A stretch of 64,000 nucleotides of DNA from assembly GCF_017641085.1 (NCBI RefSeq), contig NZ_JAEPPI010000001.1, positions 806,001-870,000 of the forward strand, in the 5' to 3' direction. This document shows, piece by piece, positions 1 to 10,458 of this stretch; position 1 is the stretch's first letter; every line of letters begins with the position of its first letter. Made by a program: the position numbers and the translations under genes. The notes beneath the pieces are model-generated. The model did not search any database. It saw only the letters and a list, made by a program, of their open reading frames with translations, and had not been told where the DNA came from. The DNA comes from Gracilimonas sp. GTDB lineage: Bacteria; Bacteroidota; Rhodothermia; Balneolales; Balneolaceae.

Positions 1-3000
1 GCTTATAGCTTCCACCGCATTCACTTCAATAATTCGGGCAACTGTGTCGCTGGCAAGGGCTCCGTCGTGAGCTACAAAACTCACTTCTCGTTCCGGGCCG
101 GTAGGTATAGTGGCGAAATTCTTATATTCAACGGTTCTGAGGGCGGTTTCATAGTCACTTAGGGAATTGGTACCGGTTAGCTTAAGGCGACCGGTTTGGT
201 CATCGAAATCACCGGTTATTCCAAAAATACCAGAAAATAGCAGGGAATCTTCCGCGGGTTTGAAATTATCGGTAATAATTACAAAAGCACTGTCTAACTG
301 GGTGTTGTCCGGATCGGAAACCAATAGGGTAGAAGTAATTTCAATAGGGGCATTGTCATAATTCAGGTCCGAAGTTTCAATTCCAGAGAGAATGGGCGCG
401 GAATTAACGGCAACAATGTCAAGATCCCGGGTTTCAGTGTTACTATTGGCATCACCATCATTCACTGTAAATGAGAAGGTGCGAGTAATCTCGACAGGGT
501 CGGCACTCAGGTTTTCATAAGTGACGTTTTCCAAAGCGGTTTGATAATCGGCAAGGGATGCTGTACCGGTCAATGTTAAAATTCCTGTAGTAGAATTCCA
601 GCTGCCGTTAATTCCAAACTGAGGAGTAAAGCCAAGTTCATCTTCTCCCAGTGTATAATTATTGGTAATGGCCACCGTGGCACTTTCCATATTGGTGTCA
701 TCATTGTCCGTAATCGTGGCGTTGTAGGCAGCGCCTCCGCTCACAGCCCCGGTGCCTTCAGTATAAGTAAGTGTTGGTCCACTGATGCCGGACAGGGAGG
801 GGGTACTGTTAACAGAAATTACATTTACATTTCTGGACAAGGTGTTGCTAACATCATCCCAGTCGTACACTTCAAAGTCAACTGTACGTAGGGCTGTTGA
901 AGGACTTACGGAATTGGTGTTTTCATAGGTAACCGAGCGTAAAACTGTTTGGTAATTGCCCGGAGAATCTTGCCCGGTAAGTAGCAGCACACCGGTTGTA
1001 GCATTAAAGCTGCCGGTAATACTTCCGGTTGGGGTGAAGTCGAGAACATCTTCTGAAGGGTCAAAATTTGAGGAAATTATGACCTGCGCGCTATCCAATA
1101 CGGTATTATCACTATCAGAAACGGTAAGCGTAGAAGTAATAGATGTAGGTGCATCACCTTCGGTATAATCAATATCGGTTCCTTCGATTGCAGCAAGTAC
1201 CGGAGGTTCATTACACCATTTATCACACAGAAAATCGTACACGCTGGCCATTTGCCCGCCATTTAGTGCGGTATTCCAGGAAACAAACTCACCGATGTAC
1301 CCGGTAAAATTATTTGTGCCCGCCGGGTTGTTGCCCGTTGTTACCGGGTCGCGGGTGCCGTTTTCTTCACCAATAATAGCTCCCCCGGCATGTGATTGTT
1401 GCGCATCCACATTGTTTAAAGTGATGGCGCTGTTATCATTAATTCTGGCCGACCAGGTTCGGTCTATCAGCGCTCCGGCTGTGGCATCGTGGCTTGCAAC
1501 GATAATGTAACTTTCGTTGGGCTGAACGGCTCCGAGGTTAATTGATTTATACTGATTACCAACACCCCATTCAGCATTATTCCAAACAAAGGCATAGGCG
1601 TTGCCATCTTTGATGCTTATCTGATATCCCCGTGTACCCCCACCTTGTTCGTAAATTATCTGTAAGCCGGCCGTAGAGGCTCCTGTTCTGAATACAATGG
1701 CAAATGATTTTTCATCATATGTACCGGTGTTCAAAATAGCATTGTTGGGTGGGTCAAGGTTATCATCGGTTCCATCCCAGAGAATTCCGCCTCGCTCCCC
1801 AAAATAGTTGGAATCGAAAATAGGCTGTTGGGCTGCTGTTCCGTTTGATGCCGAAATATCGGTTCCGGAGCCAACGGCGTTATCCGACCGGTCTCCCCAG
1901 GTAGCAACCGAAGTTCCGTCTCCGGGTTGGTTGCCCAGGTTTAAATCCCCGTTTACATCCAGCGCATCATAATGAAAAACAGGGTTGGCTAAATCGGTGG
2001 ATAAATCAGAGAGCGTGGTTATGATATTGATGTCCCGAGTCTGAGTATTACTATCATTCGACCCGTCATTTACCGTAAAAGAGATAGTTCGCGTACTTTG
2101 GTCAGGGGTTGAACCATTTGTATTCTCATAAGTTACATCGCGCAAAGCCGCCTGATATTGAGCTAGCGTCGCTGAACCTGAAAGTGACAAGATTCCCGTT
2201 CCTGAATTCCAGCTGCCGGTAATTCCATTCTGATCGGTGAAATCGAGCACGTCTTCAGAGGCATTATAATTTCCGGTAATTTCAATCTCAGCACTGGAAA
2301 GATTTGATGTATATGGGTGATCAATTGTAATTGCAGAGGTGACAAATACCGGTGAGCCTCCTGCAAAAAAGTTCTGGGGAGAAGATTCAATATCGGCAAG
2401 GGTGGGGGGATCAGGAATCTCAGAAATAAAGCTTCCCGGAGCGTTCTGGTTATTATACTCGGTGGAAATCCAGTCAGCGGAACGGGCGACGTTCGAAATC
2501 CGCACTTCGTCCATCATGCCATCAAACTGGTAACTACCACTGGAGAGGGTGAGGTTGTCGCCATTTGGGGTGAAATTGAAAGCCGTTGCGTTGGTGACGT
2601 CCTGGGCACCATCAATATAAATGGTTCTTCCATTAGCAGTGCTGTTGGTGAAAGTGACGTAATAATCCTGCCCGTCGTTCATCGCACTACCATCAAAGGC
2701 CGTTCCGTCGTCATTCACGGTAATGTTGTTGAAATAATAGACGGCATAAGAACTGTTGTAAGCGCCTTTGGTCACTAAATCAGGCCCCACAGAATTAAGG
2801 TTAGACCCGTTCATCCAAAATGAAATGGTGATGTCATCTGTAATTTCAATGGAGGGGTCGTCGGCTATGGTAATAATATCATTGGCGCTGCCGGCATTAA
2901 AATCTCGTCCGTCTCCTATTATACCATTTACCACAGACGTTCCGCTGGTGGTTGCATCATTGCCATTTGAGGTTGCATCACTTAAATCACTGTCGAGATG

Positions 3001-3450
3001 AAGCACCATTTGGTAACCGGAATTCCAGGTTGTGTTTACGGACTGATCGGTTGTTTGGCTGGAATTGCCGTAGTAAATATAAAATTCGGTATCCGAAGTG
3101 GCGTTGAGGGTAGGGAAGCGGACCCAGAACAAAATCTCTCCGGTGGTGGCATTGTAAGATTCCAGTTCATGGTCCAAAATGGTGGAACCGTCGGATGAAG
3201 TGAATACAATATCGTACCCGTTTGCATTTTCAACATCACCGCCATTGCCGGTAGTTCTGAAATCGTTGTCGGTAAGAGAAATGAGAACCGGAAAATCAGT
3301 CAGATTGGTTGCGCCTGAAACCTGTCCATTGTTTACTGCAAACTTTTTGCGATGGGTATAGCCCGGAACCTGTGCGGATAAACTTTCCACACTGATGAGT
3401 GCTATAAGCAGGGTCAATAGTCCGATATGTGTGCTGTGGATGATTTTCAC
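1..3450 (-). CDS. Giant secreted protein with DUF2341, LamG and cadherin-like repeats (3' end outside window)
   Basis: An uninterrupted minus-strand frame runs from a GTG at 3450 to the window edge (1150 codons, no stop). A TAG lies four codons upstream of the GTG and no other start lies between, so the GTG is the first possible start. The N-terminus has a signal peptide ending near LSAQ. Next come a DUF2341-like segment with the motif FYIYYGN (about residue 130), a concanavalin A/LamG-like fold (about 150-330) with DGMMDEVRISN, and repeats of about 100 residues containing phrases such as ALRDVTYENTN and SFTVNDGSNDSNTQTRDI. A second LamG-like domain sits near residues 490-750. The role is inferred to be a cell-surface adhesin or matrix protein. 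The C-terminus, probably with a sorting domain, is not visible. It lies head-to-tail with another giant secreted protein. Confidence 0.85.
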   Translation of the reverse strand, partial: MKIIHSTHIGLLTLLIALISVESLSAQVPGYTHRKKFAVNNGQVSGATNLTDFPVLISLTDNDFRTTGNGGDVENANGYDIVFTSSDGSTILDHELESYNATTGEILFWVRFPTLNATSDTEFYIYYGNSSQTTDQSVNTTWNSGYQMVLHLDSDLSDATSNGNDATTSGTSVVNGIIGDGRDFNAGSANDIITIADDPSIEITDDITISFWMNGSNLNSVGPDLVTKGAYNSSYAVYYFNNITVNDDGTAFDGSAMNDGQDYYVTFTNSTANGRTIYIDGAQDVTNATAFNFTPNGDNLTLSSGSYQFDGMMDEVRISNVARSADWISTEYNNQNAPGSFISEIPDPPTLADIESSPQNFFAGGSPVFVTSAITIDHPYTSNLSSAEIEITGNYNASEDVLDFTDQNGITGSWNSGTGILSLSGSATLAQYQAALRDVTYENTNGSTPDQSTRTISFTVNDGSNDSNTQTRDINIITTLSDLSTDLANPVFHYDALDVNGDLNLGNQPGDGTSVATWGDRSDNAVGSGTDISASNGTAAQQPIFDSNYFGERGGILWDGTDDNLDPPNNAILNTGTYDEKSFAIVFRTGASTAGLQIIYEQGGGTRGYQISIKDGNAYAFVWNNAEWGVGNQYKSINLGAVQPNESYIIVASHDATAGALIDRTWSARINDNSAITLNNVDAQQSHAGGAIIGEENGTRDPVTTGNNPAGTNNFTGYIGEFVSWNTALNGGQMASVYDFLCDKWCNEPPVLAAIEGTDIDYTEGDAPTSITSTLTVSDSDNTVLDSAQVIISSNFDPSEDVLDFTPTGSITGSFNATTGVLLLTGQDSPGNYQTVLRSVTYENTNSVSPSTALRTVDFEVYDWDDVSNTLSRNVNVISVNSTPSLSGISGPTLTYTEGTGAVSGGAAYNATITDNDDTNMESATVAITNNYTLGEDELGFTPQFGINGSWNSTTGILTLTGTASLADYQTALENVTYENLSADPVEITRTFSFTVNDGDANSNTETRDLDIVAVNSAPILSGIETSDLNYDNAPIEITSTLLVSDPDNTQLDSAFVIITDNFKPAEDSLLFSGIFGITGDFDDQTGRLKLTGTNSLSDYETALRTVEYKNFATIPTGPEREVSFVAHDGALASDTVARIIEVNAVEAIS

Positions 3451-3563
3451 ACTTCTTCGCTAGTCTGAATTTGACCGCAAATATAATTATCGAAGAATTA
3501 ACCACAGTAAGTATTAGCTATTTCTAACCCTTATGAGAAGAATCTATAAATAGAAAGGTGTAG

Positions 3564-6500
3564 CTATTTTATCAGGGTGAGCTTTTGAGTAAATATCTTG
3601 TCAGCAGCTTTGAATAAGGCTATATAAACACCGCTGGAAAACCGTGAGGCATCCCAGGAAACCTGATGATAGCCGGCTGGATAATTCTCGTTGATGAGGG
3701 TTGTAACCTTTCTACCTAATATGTCATAAATCTCTAAAGAAACCGGACCTTCCAGGGGAGTAGAAAACTCCAGGGTTGTACTTGGGTTGAATGGATTTGG
3801 ATAGTTTCTCTGAAGGTTATAAGAGTTTGGTAACCCATCCGCATCAGCACCGGGTTCAATAGTCAGTATATACTGAGCCATTTCCAGATTCTTCATGCTA
3901 GCCATATTTGTAAGCTTGAAGTTTGAACGTTTGCTATGATCCGGAAAACTGTCTTTGGCATCAAGTTTTGATTTAATGCTGCTGATTTTTCTTAAGTCTA
4001 TACGATTATCAGATTGAGATTTTTGCTTCGAATTTTTGGATGAAAGCGTAATATTCCATGCCTCAGGAAGGTTTTTAATGCCCGTCCACGATAAGTTTAC
4101 CATCCCTTCAATAGGTTCTCCGTCAATGAATCCTCCAAGCTGAATTGGAATCTCAATCGGGATTCCAAAGTTCCTCGGAAGGTTATTAATGGACAATTCG
4201 GTACCATCATCCAATAGAGTAAATAATTTCAAATAGGTATCCTGAAGGAAAGGTACGAGCCGGATTGCATCTAACTCATCTTTAGCAGTTTTTCCTCCAA
4301 CCGAAAATGTAATATGAGTTGTCTTTGAAATCCCTTCAGCTTCCATTTTCAACTCTATGGCAACATCTTCTTTTTGTCGCTTATAAAAACTTCCACCGGT
4401 TGTTTTTGAATCTTCATTTACAGCAAGAGTAGGTGCTCCATTTCCATTGGCCTTTACCCAGAACCCTTGAAAAGGTTTAATTTTACCATCACCTAATGAC
4501 CCGGCAATGCCATTCCAATCCAAATAATCACCGGTTACCGGATCCCAAACGTAGATCACATTATCCATATTGGTTTTAGTCCAGTTGCCATCGTCCCAGT
4601 CAATAGTCGCGGTGTAAGGATTCCCTATCAGGTTCCAGCCACTGTCGCCTGCAGCGGTATAAGTGACAGGAAAACTAAATTCCCCAGATGGTCCGGAATT
4701 CTCTTCGCCTTTTACTGACAGTGTATCAGGTAACGGGTCGTTATATAAGGGGTCTGTAGCTACGTCATCAAAGAAGTAAATATAATATCCTCTTCCGGCT
4801 GTAAAAGCAGAGGAGGTGTCGTTAGGGGCTCTCCATCTTTGATTGTCCGTTCCCTGATGAGTTTCATCGTAGTAAAGAACATTAGGTTGAAGGGTATCGC
4901 CCGGTTGGGAACCCGTTGCGTATGTTGCACCGGGAAATCCCTGCGTTAAAATATCATCTGTGAACTGTCCAAATGTGGTACTGAGAGGGTTGGACACCAT
5001 GCGCCAGCCTCTTGAACCGTTTATTTGACGAAGCATTCGGATATTCTGAGTATTCCCTTGTTTAATATTGCTTACAAAACTATATCCGGAGCCAATGGTG
5101 AGAGTACCATCCGTCAAAAAGAGTGTATCTGTTACAACCAAATCATTATTTACCTGAGCTCCGGAAGGGTTATCGAGTGTAAAACTTTTGATTTCCTCTA
5201 TTCCATTGATCTGCTGTGGCTGAGTTCCATTCAGCGTAACCGATGTATTGGTAAGTGTGAAATTTGAACCATTTATATCACCGCCAAAACGAAAAGCAGA
5301 ACTATTTCCCACAACCTGTCCGTTAACGGTAATATCTCCCAGCGCTACGAGTTCTGATCCGGATGACATAGTCAGAGTATTTCCGGTTTCTATATTGATG
5401 AGATTGAATGCTTCGAGGTAATCGGTTCCTGTTACATCATTTTGAATGTTCAGCGTATCGGCAGTAAAATCGCCTTCTATGGTTTGGGTAGAAGATCCAT
5501 TTAAATTCACTACCGATGAACCGGAGATAAAATTGCTGATCTTGGAATCTCCGCCAAGATTAATGGTCCCGTTATTACCGGAAAAACTCCCATTTCCAGA
5601 AATTTCGTTATTAATTGTCAGTGTTCTTCCAGAGAGTGTTAGTGTTCCCCCACTTTCAATATTGATAAAATCTACGGTCGGGTCTTGTCCGCTGATAATT
5701 GGGTAATATGTCCACCCGCTTTCAATGAGAACAACCTGACCGGTTGTAGGAATACTTCCCAGGCTCCAATTGTCTGCATTTCCCCAGTCAGAACGACCAG
5801 CAGGATTCCCTCCGCCCGAACCATCCCAAACATTAAACTGTGTTATGGTTATGGTAGCATCATCCGTGATGCTTTGGGCATCAACCGTACCGGTAATAGT
5901 TGCAGTTTCAGAAGTAGTACCAGCCGTAAGAGTAGAGGTATATGTCCCGTTTGAATTGTCAGTTACAGCACTTAGCGTTGAGGAACCGGTTACAGATAAA
6001 TTAACCGTATTGCCTCCGGTGGTTAAGTTATTACCAAACTCATCTTTTAATTGTACAGTAATTTGGGTTTGATCTGCTCCATCATTTTGCAGAAAGCTTT
6101 GTGCGGATGTGATGGTCGAAGTGGTTTCATCGGCAGGCCCGGGGTTTACGGTAAAGCTATTACTTGTACCGGTTTCAGTTGACGCCGTTTGTCGTGCAGA
6201 AATTGTTGTGGAGCCAACTGAGGTCAGCGTCACGGAATGAGTATTCAAAACCCCTGAAGTAAATGAGGCTGTGGTGCCTCCACCGGATGAAAGAGTGCCG
6301 GTTGAAGTTATCTGAACGGTACCTGTAAAGGTAGTAACGGTATTATTGAAGGCATCCTGAGCAGTTATTCTGAGATCAAAGGAAGTGCCGGCAGTTTGAG
6401 TGCCAACGGAACCACCTCCGGAAGCCTCAACTAAAAATGTGGAGAGTTCATCAAATGTGTAAGTAATGTCCAGGTCTCCACTTGTTATAGAAGTAGAGTT

Positions 6501-8537
6501 AACTGTTGCGCTGATCGTGGCACTTCCGACGTTATTTGGTGCCGTTATTGTAGCAGAATAAGTTCCGTCGGAGTTATCTGTAGTGGAGGAAAGGGTACCT
6601 GTACCTGTTCGGGATATGACGACATTATCTCCGCCTGAAATTAAATTGTTGCCAAACTCATCTCTCAGCTGAACGAGAATATCAGACTGACTTGACCCGT
6701 CCGCAATCAGGGTATCCTGACTGATGGGGATAAGAGAACTATCTGCATTAGCTGCCGCCGGGTTTACCGTAAAGGTATTGCTGCTACCGGATTCACTTCC
6801 GGCACTATTGGTCGCCGTTATGGTAATGTTGTCACCGGCTGTAATTAATTCCACGTTATGTGGATCATATACTCCGTTAACAAAAGGCCCCACACTTACA
6901 GTCGTAGTTGTACCCGAGAAAGTACTTGTTGTTGTCAGATCAACATTGCCAGTGAAATTATCCCTCCCCATGTTGCCATCGAGAAGAGCACCAACTCCGT
7001 CCACGGCTTCAATTCTGATATCAAAAGGAGTACCTGCTGTTTGAGTTCCAATTGCACCTGTTCCTGTTATTTCAACCTCGAAGCCGGCTAAAGAACCTGC
7101 ATTGGCAATGGTAAAGGTGTTGCTTGCTTCAGAGTTATCCAGGCCGGCAGCTGTGGCAATGATGGTTTTATTACCGGTTTGGTTAAAGGATAAAGAGCTA
7201 AATGTAGCGGTACCACTTGCATCTGTATTGGCAGTATTACCACTGATGTTTCCGGTACCACTGTTAATGGATAAAGTAACGCCTGTGCCGGATTGAGAAA
7301 CATTATTGTTAAACTCATCAACAATCTGGACTTCAACAGGTGGACTCATATTCGTGTTCCTGTTCGCATTTGATGGCTGAACGGTAAAAATCAGGCTATC
7401 TGCAGCTGCTGGATTTACCGCAATAGAGTTTGACGTGACGGTAGTAAATCCGGAAGCTGAAAAATCAAGGTCGATAGAATTTGCCACCTGATGATTTAAA
7501 CCCGAAAATGTAGCCACACCGCTACTTGCTGTCACGGTTGTAGTTCCCTGCAAATCCCCCGCACCTGAACCTCTGATAACCGAAACCTGGGTAAAGTTAT
7601 CACTGCTTACCACATTGGTATAATCATCCCGAATCTCGATAACCGGTTGGGTAGAGAAAGCCTGTCCGGCAGTAGCTGTCGAAGATGGCTGAGTGGCTAT
7701 GGCCAGCGTGGTAGCATCGGATGGGATAACAGAAATGGTACCGGATTGAGTTACCGTGAGTCCTCCGGAAGTAGCCCGAATATTAGCTGAACCTACCAGG
7801 TTACCCGTAAAAGTAGCACTGGTGCCTGATGCCGATAAATCTCCGGAAACTATTCCTCCGGTAATATTCTGGAGCGACCAGGTAGAACTTTGATTTCTCT
7901 TAAAGTTATTGAACTGATCTCTGACGTTGGAATAAACCGTTATTGATGAACCGGCTTCCACATTTTGAGCACTGACTACGGTTCCGCCTGAGTTGGGTGC
8001 AGTTTCAACACGAATCTTGTTATCAGCACCGGCCACCATCGAAATACTTCCATAGTTTGCGGTTCCTCCCGGGGCTGCACTACCTGCATTTTGTATTTGT
8101 CCGGAGGCCAAAGGGGTTCCCTGTGCAGGTCTGATTCTGAAATTGCTAAACTCAAGACGGTGAGGATTGTTAGGAGGAGAACCCCCACTGTTTCCGGTTA
8201 ACTGAAAAATAATTTCTGAACTGGTTCGGCTGCTTAGTGTAACCGTTATTCTGTTCCCTTTGGGTTGAGTTACGGTAACAGTTGGTGCTGTCCCACCGGT
8301 ATCCCAAACAAAGCCGGCAGGTACCTGAAATCTAATATTACCTGTCTGAAGTTGCCCGGGAGCTGTTTCCTGAATAACCGGTCCCGAGAGAGTAGTCCAG
8401 GTACCCGATGCAAAATTATCTGCAGAAATACCCGTTCCTCCGGTAGCTGGAGTAATGGTTTGTGCTTTTAGATTCTCCAGTACTCCGAAGACTAAAACTA
8501 AAAGCAACGGAAATAAAAATGTCTTAATTGTTTTCAT
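3564..8537 (-). CDS. Giant secreted protein with Ig/filamin-like repeats and a T9SS type A sorting domain
   Basis: This 1657-residue protein has a Sec signal peptide at the N-terminus (about residues 1-25, ending LKAQ). Bacterial Ig-like (invasin/filamin-type) repeats fill about residues 190-920; their hallmark is the recurring phrase D-E-F-G-N-N-L followed by DNSDGTYSATI-like strands. A Ser/Thr/Gly/Asn-rich stretch resembling beta-helix rungs follows at about 920-1200. The C-terminus carries NYPNPFNPSTTLEF and SGVYIALF and ends KLTLIK, the standard type A C-terminal sorting domain recognised by the type IX secretion system in this group. It is probably exported, processed and held at the cell surface. 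It follows the same architecture as the neighbouring giant gene at 1-3450 and may be an adhesin or stalk-like scaffold. The ligand cannot be predicted. Confidence 0.92.
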   Translation of the reverse strand: MKTIKTFLFPLLLVLVFGVLENLKAQTITPATGGTGISADNFASGTWTTLSGPVIQETAPGQLQTGNIRFQVPAGFVWDTGGTAPTVTVTQPKGNRITVTLSSRTSSEIIFQLTGNSGGSPPNNPHRLEFSNFRIRPAQGTPLASGQIQNAGSAAPGGTANYGSISMVAGADNKIRVETAPNSGGTVVSAQNVEAGSSITVYSNVRDQFNNFKRNQSSTWSLQNITGGIVSGDLSASGTSATFTGNLVGSANIRATSGGLTVTQSGTISVIPSDATTLAIATQPSSTATAGQAFSTQPVIEIRDDYTNVVSSDNFTQVSVIRGSGAGDLQGTTTVTASSGVATFSGLNHQVANSIDLDFSASGFTTVTSNSIAVNPAAADSLIFTVQPSNANRNTNMSPPVEVQIVDEFNNNVSQSGTGVTLSINSGTGNISGNTANTDASGTATFSSLSFNQTGNKTIIATAAGLDNSEASNTFTIANAGSLAGFEVEITGTGAIGTQTAGTPFDIRIEAVDGVGALLDGNMGRDNFTGNVDLTTTSTFSGTTTTVSVGPFVNGVYDPHNVELITAGDNITITATNSAGSESGSSNTFTVNPAAANADSSLIPISQDTLIADGSSQSDILVQLRDEFGNNLISGGDNVVISRTGTGTLSSTTDNSDGTYSATITAPNNVGSATISATVNSTSITSGDLDITYTFDELSTFLVEASGGGSVGTQTAGTSFDLRITAQDAFNNTVTTFTGTVQITSTGTLSSGGGTTASFTSGVLNTHSVTLTSVGSTTISARQTASTETGTSNSFTVNPGPADETTSTITSAQSFLQNDGADQTQITVQLKDEFGNNLTTGGNTVNLSVTGSSTLSAVTDNSNGTYTSTLTAGTTSETATITGTVDAQSITDDATITITQFNVWDGSGGGNPAGRSDWGNADNWSLGSIPTTGQVVLIESGWTYYPIISGQDPTVDFINIESGGTLTLSGRTLTINNEISGNGSFSGNNGTINLGGDSKISNFISGSSVVNLNGSSTQTIEGDFTADTLNIQNDVTGTDYLEAFNLINIETGNTLTMSSGSELVALGDITVNGQVVGNSSAFRFGGDINGSNFTLTNTSVTLNGTQPQQINGIEEIKSFTLDNPSGAQVNNDLVVTDTLFLTDGTLTIGSGYSFVSNIKQGNTQNIRMLRQINGSRGWRMVSNPLSTTFGQFTDDILTQGFPGATYATGSQPGDTLQPNVLYYDETHQGTDNQRWRAPNDTSSAFTAGRGYYIYFFDDVATDPLYNDPLPDTLSVKGEENSGPSGEFSFPVTYTAAGDSGWNLIGNPYTATIDWDDGNWTKTNMDNVIYVWDPVTGDYLDWNGIAGSLGDGKIKPFQGFWVKANGNGAPTLAVNEDSKTTGGSFYKRQKEDVAIELKMEAEGISKTTHITFSVGGKTAKDELDAIRLVPFLQDTYLKLFTLLDDGTELSINNLPRNFGIPIEIPIQLGGFIDGEPIEGMVNLSWTGIKNLPEAWNITLSSKNSKQKSQSDNRIDLRKISSIKSKLDAKDSFPDHSKRSNFKLTNMASMKNLEMAQYILTIEPGADADGLPNSYNLQRNYPNPFNPSTTLEFSTPLEGPVSLEIYDILGRKVTTLINENYPAGYHQVSWDASRFSSGVYIALFKAADKIFTQKLTLIK

Positions 8538-8890
8538 AGCATGTGCTGCAGATAACGAACATTTACGAAAGCTGAAGAAACCTATCTATCATTGCCTCAG
8601 AAATATACAGCTTAAACCTGTAAAATGAATATTTGCATAGACCTTAGTAAGAAAGAAATACGAAGAAAAAAGTTAGTCAGATTGATGCTTAGGCCTCTGT
8701 TCCGGTAATAATTACAAAGTTGAAACTATCACAGATTTAAATGTACTCTTACTATTAAAGTATCGACTGAAAATAACCTTTGGTTAAGGCTTCAATCAGT
8801 TAATTCTCGTTAATTAACAGACTCTAATAATGATTATGCAGATGTAAATTAACTTTTCTTATTTTGGGTAAAATTGAACCAACGTTATCT
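8538..8890. other. Divergent intergenic region between surface protein and rhamnose operon
   Basis: About 350 bases separate the minus-strand giant gene from the plus-strand rfb operon, so promoters for both directions should lie here. The sequence is A+T-rich with no convincing ORF. I could not identify an exact TTTG-N19-TAnnTTTG promoter in either direction. A loose -7-like TATTTTGG lies around 8860 before rfbA. Confidence 0.4.
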
Positions 8891-9592
8891 ATGAAAGGAA
8901 TTATTCTCGCTGGCGGAACCGGATCACGGCTTTACCCTTTAACTAAGGTTACGAACAAACACCTGCTTCCGATTGGTGACAAACCCATGATTTATCATCC
9001 AATCGAAAAACTTACCCAGGTGGGGATTGAGGAAATTTTGATTGTAACGGGTACTGAGCACATGGGAGATGTGGTAAACTTACTCGGTTCCGGGAAAGAT
9101 TTCGGCTGCCGGTTTACCTACAAAGTGCAGGATGAAGCCGGTGGAATTGCACAGGCACTGGGTCTGGCAGAGAATTTTGCCGGGGACGAACCGGTGGTGG
9201 TCATTCTGGGAGACAATATTTTCGAAAGGTCACTCCAAAAAGCCGTTGATAATTACGATGGCACCGGCGCACAAATCCTTATCAAGGAAGTGCCCGACCC
9301 CAAGCGATATGGAGTGGCTGAACTGAAGGGAGAGGAAGTGCTATCTATTGAAGAGAAGCCGGAAGTGCCCAAATCAAATTATGCAGTAACCGGGGTGTAT
9401 TTTTATGATTCCAAAGTGTTTGATTGTATTCAAAACCTGGAACCATCGGGAAGAGGAGAACTGGAAATCACTGATGTAAACAACTTCTACATTCAAAAAG
9501 GCGAAATGAAAAGTTCGGTAATGGAGGGGTGGTGGACCGATGCCGGCACCCCCGAATCGTACCGGGTTGCGAATGAATTGGTAAGGGGATAA
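8891..9592 (+). CDS. rfbA: Glucose-1-phosphate thymidylyltransferase (short form)
   Basis: Makes dTDP-glucose from dTTP and glucose-1-phosphate, the first step of dTDP-L-rhamnose synthesis. The nucleotidyltransferase signature GGTGSRLYPLTK is at residues 8-19, followed by NKHLLPIGDKPM. GDNIF supplies the metal-binding Asp, and there is a conserved EKP segment. I start the gene at ATG 8891 because the signature then sits at its usual distance from the N-terminus; the frame stays open to a TTG at 8864. At 233 residues it lacks the C-terminal extension of the classical ~290-residue RmlA and matches the short family. It is first in the operon, with rfbD starting 2 bases after its stop. Confidence 0.95.
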   Translation: MKGIILAGGTGSRLYPLTKVTNKHLLPIGDKPMIYHPIEKLTQVGIEEILIVTGTEHMGDVVNLLGSGKDFGCRFTYKVQDEAGGIAQALGLAENFAGDEPVVVILGDNIFERSLQKAVDNYDGTGAQILIKEVPDPKRYGVAELKGEEVLSIEEKPEVPKSNYAVTGVYFYDSKVFDCIQNLEPSGRGELEITDVNNFYIQKGEMKSSVMEGWWTDAGTPESYRVANELVRG

Positions 9593-9594
9593 CC

Positions 9595-10458
9595 ATGCGG
9601 ATTTTAATTACGGGCGGAAGCGGTCAGCTTGGACGGGAATGGGTAGATTACCTGAACCGCAAGGAAGTTGAATTTATCTCTCTGCCTTCTGCCGACCTGG
9701 ATATCACCGATCATGATGATACCAACCGGGTGCTTAGTAACCTTCGCCCGGATTTGATCATAAACTGCGCAGCCTATACCAAGGTAGATCAGGCTGAGGA
9801 TGAGCCGGAAAAAGCCCATCAGGTAAACAGGGAAGCCGTTAAAAATTTGGCCGATTATTGTGCCAAAAAGAATATTAAGCTTGTTCACTTCTCAACGGAT
9901 TATGTATTTCCCGGAACGGAAGAAGACATGCAAGAGCTTCCCAACGGCTATACTGAAGATCACCCTACAAACCCGGTTAATGCATACGGCGAATCAAAGT
10001 TGGCAGGAGAGAAAGCCATCCGGGAAAGCGGTTGTGACTATCTGTTGATCCGGGTTTCGTGGCTGTGTGGTAAATATGGCAGCAACTTTGTGAAAACCAT
10101 GCTTAAGCTTGCGGAGGATCGGGATGAACTAAAGGTGGTGAATGATCAGTTTGGCTGCCCCACCTTTACCAAAAATGTGGTGGAGAACAGCTGGGAGCTT
10201 ATCGATCAAAAGGAAAAAGGGATCTTCCACCTGACTTCCACAGGAAAAATAACCTGGTACGACTTTGCTTCAGAAATTTTTAAACAGGCCGGAGTACGCA
10301 TCAACCTGCAACCGGTGGATAGTTCTGAATTCCCGACCAAGGCAAAACGTCCGGCATTTTCCCTGTTAAGTACAGAAAAAATTGCTAACATCTCGGGCGT
10401 TTCCCTGATTGAATGGGAAGAAGGACTAAAACTAATGTTGGCCGAACTCAAAGTATGA
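9595..10458 (+). CDS. rfbD: dTDP-4-dehydrorhamnose reductase
   Basis: NADPH-dependent last step giving dTDP-L-rhamnose. It is an extended short-chain dehydrogenase: Rossmann glycine motif GGSGQLG at residues 7-13, the NCAAYTKVDQAE segment at 57-68, STDYVF at 100-105 and the catalytic Y131-x3-K135 pair in AYGESK. The length of 287 residues is normal. Its stop overlaps the rfbC start (ATGA at 10455-10458), consistent with translational coupling. Confidence 0.96.
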   Translation: MRILITGGSGQLGREWVDYLNRKEVEFISLPSADLDITDHDDTNRVLSNLRPDLIINCAAYTKVDQAEDEPEKAHQVNREAVKNLADYCAKKNIKLVHFSTDYVFPGTEEDMQELPNGYTEDHPTNPVNAYGESKLAGEKAIRESGCDYLLIRVSWLCGKYGSNFVKTMLKLAEDRDELKVVNDQFGCPTFTKNVVENSWELIDQKEKGIFHLTSTGKITWYDFASEIFKQAGVRINLQPVDSSEFPTKAKRPAFSLLSTEKIANISGVSLIEWEEGLKLMLAELKV

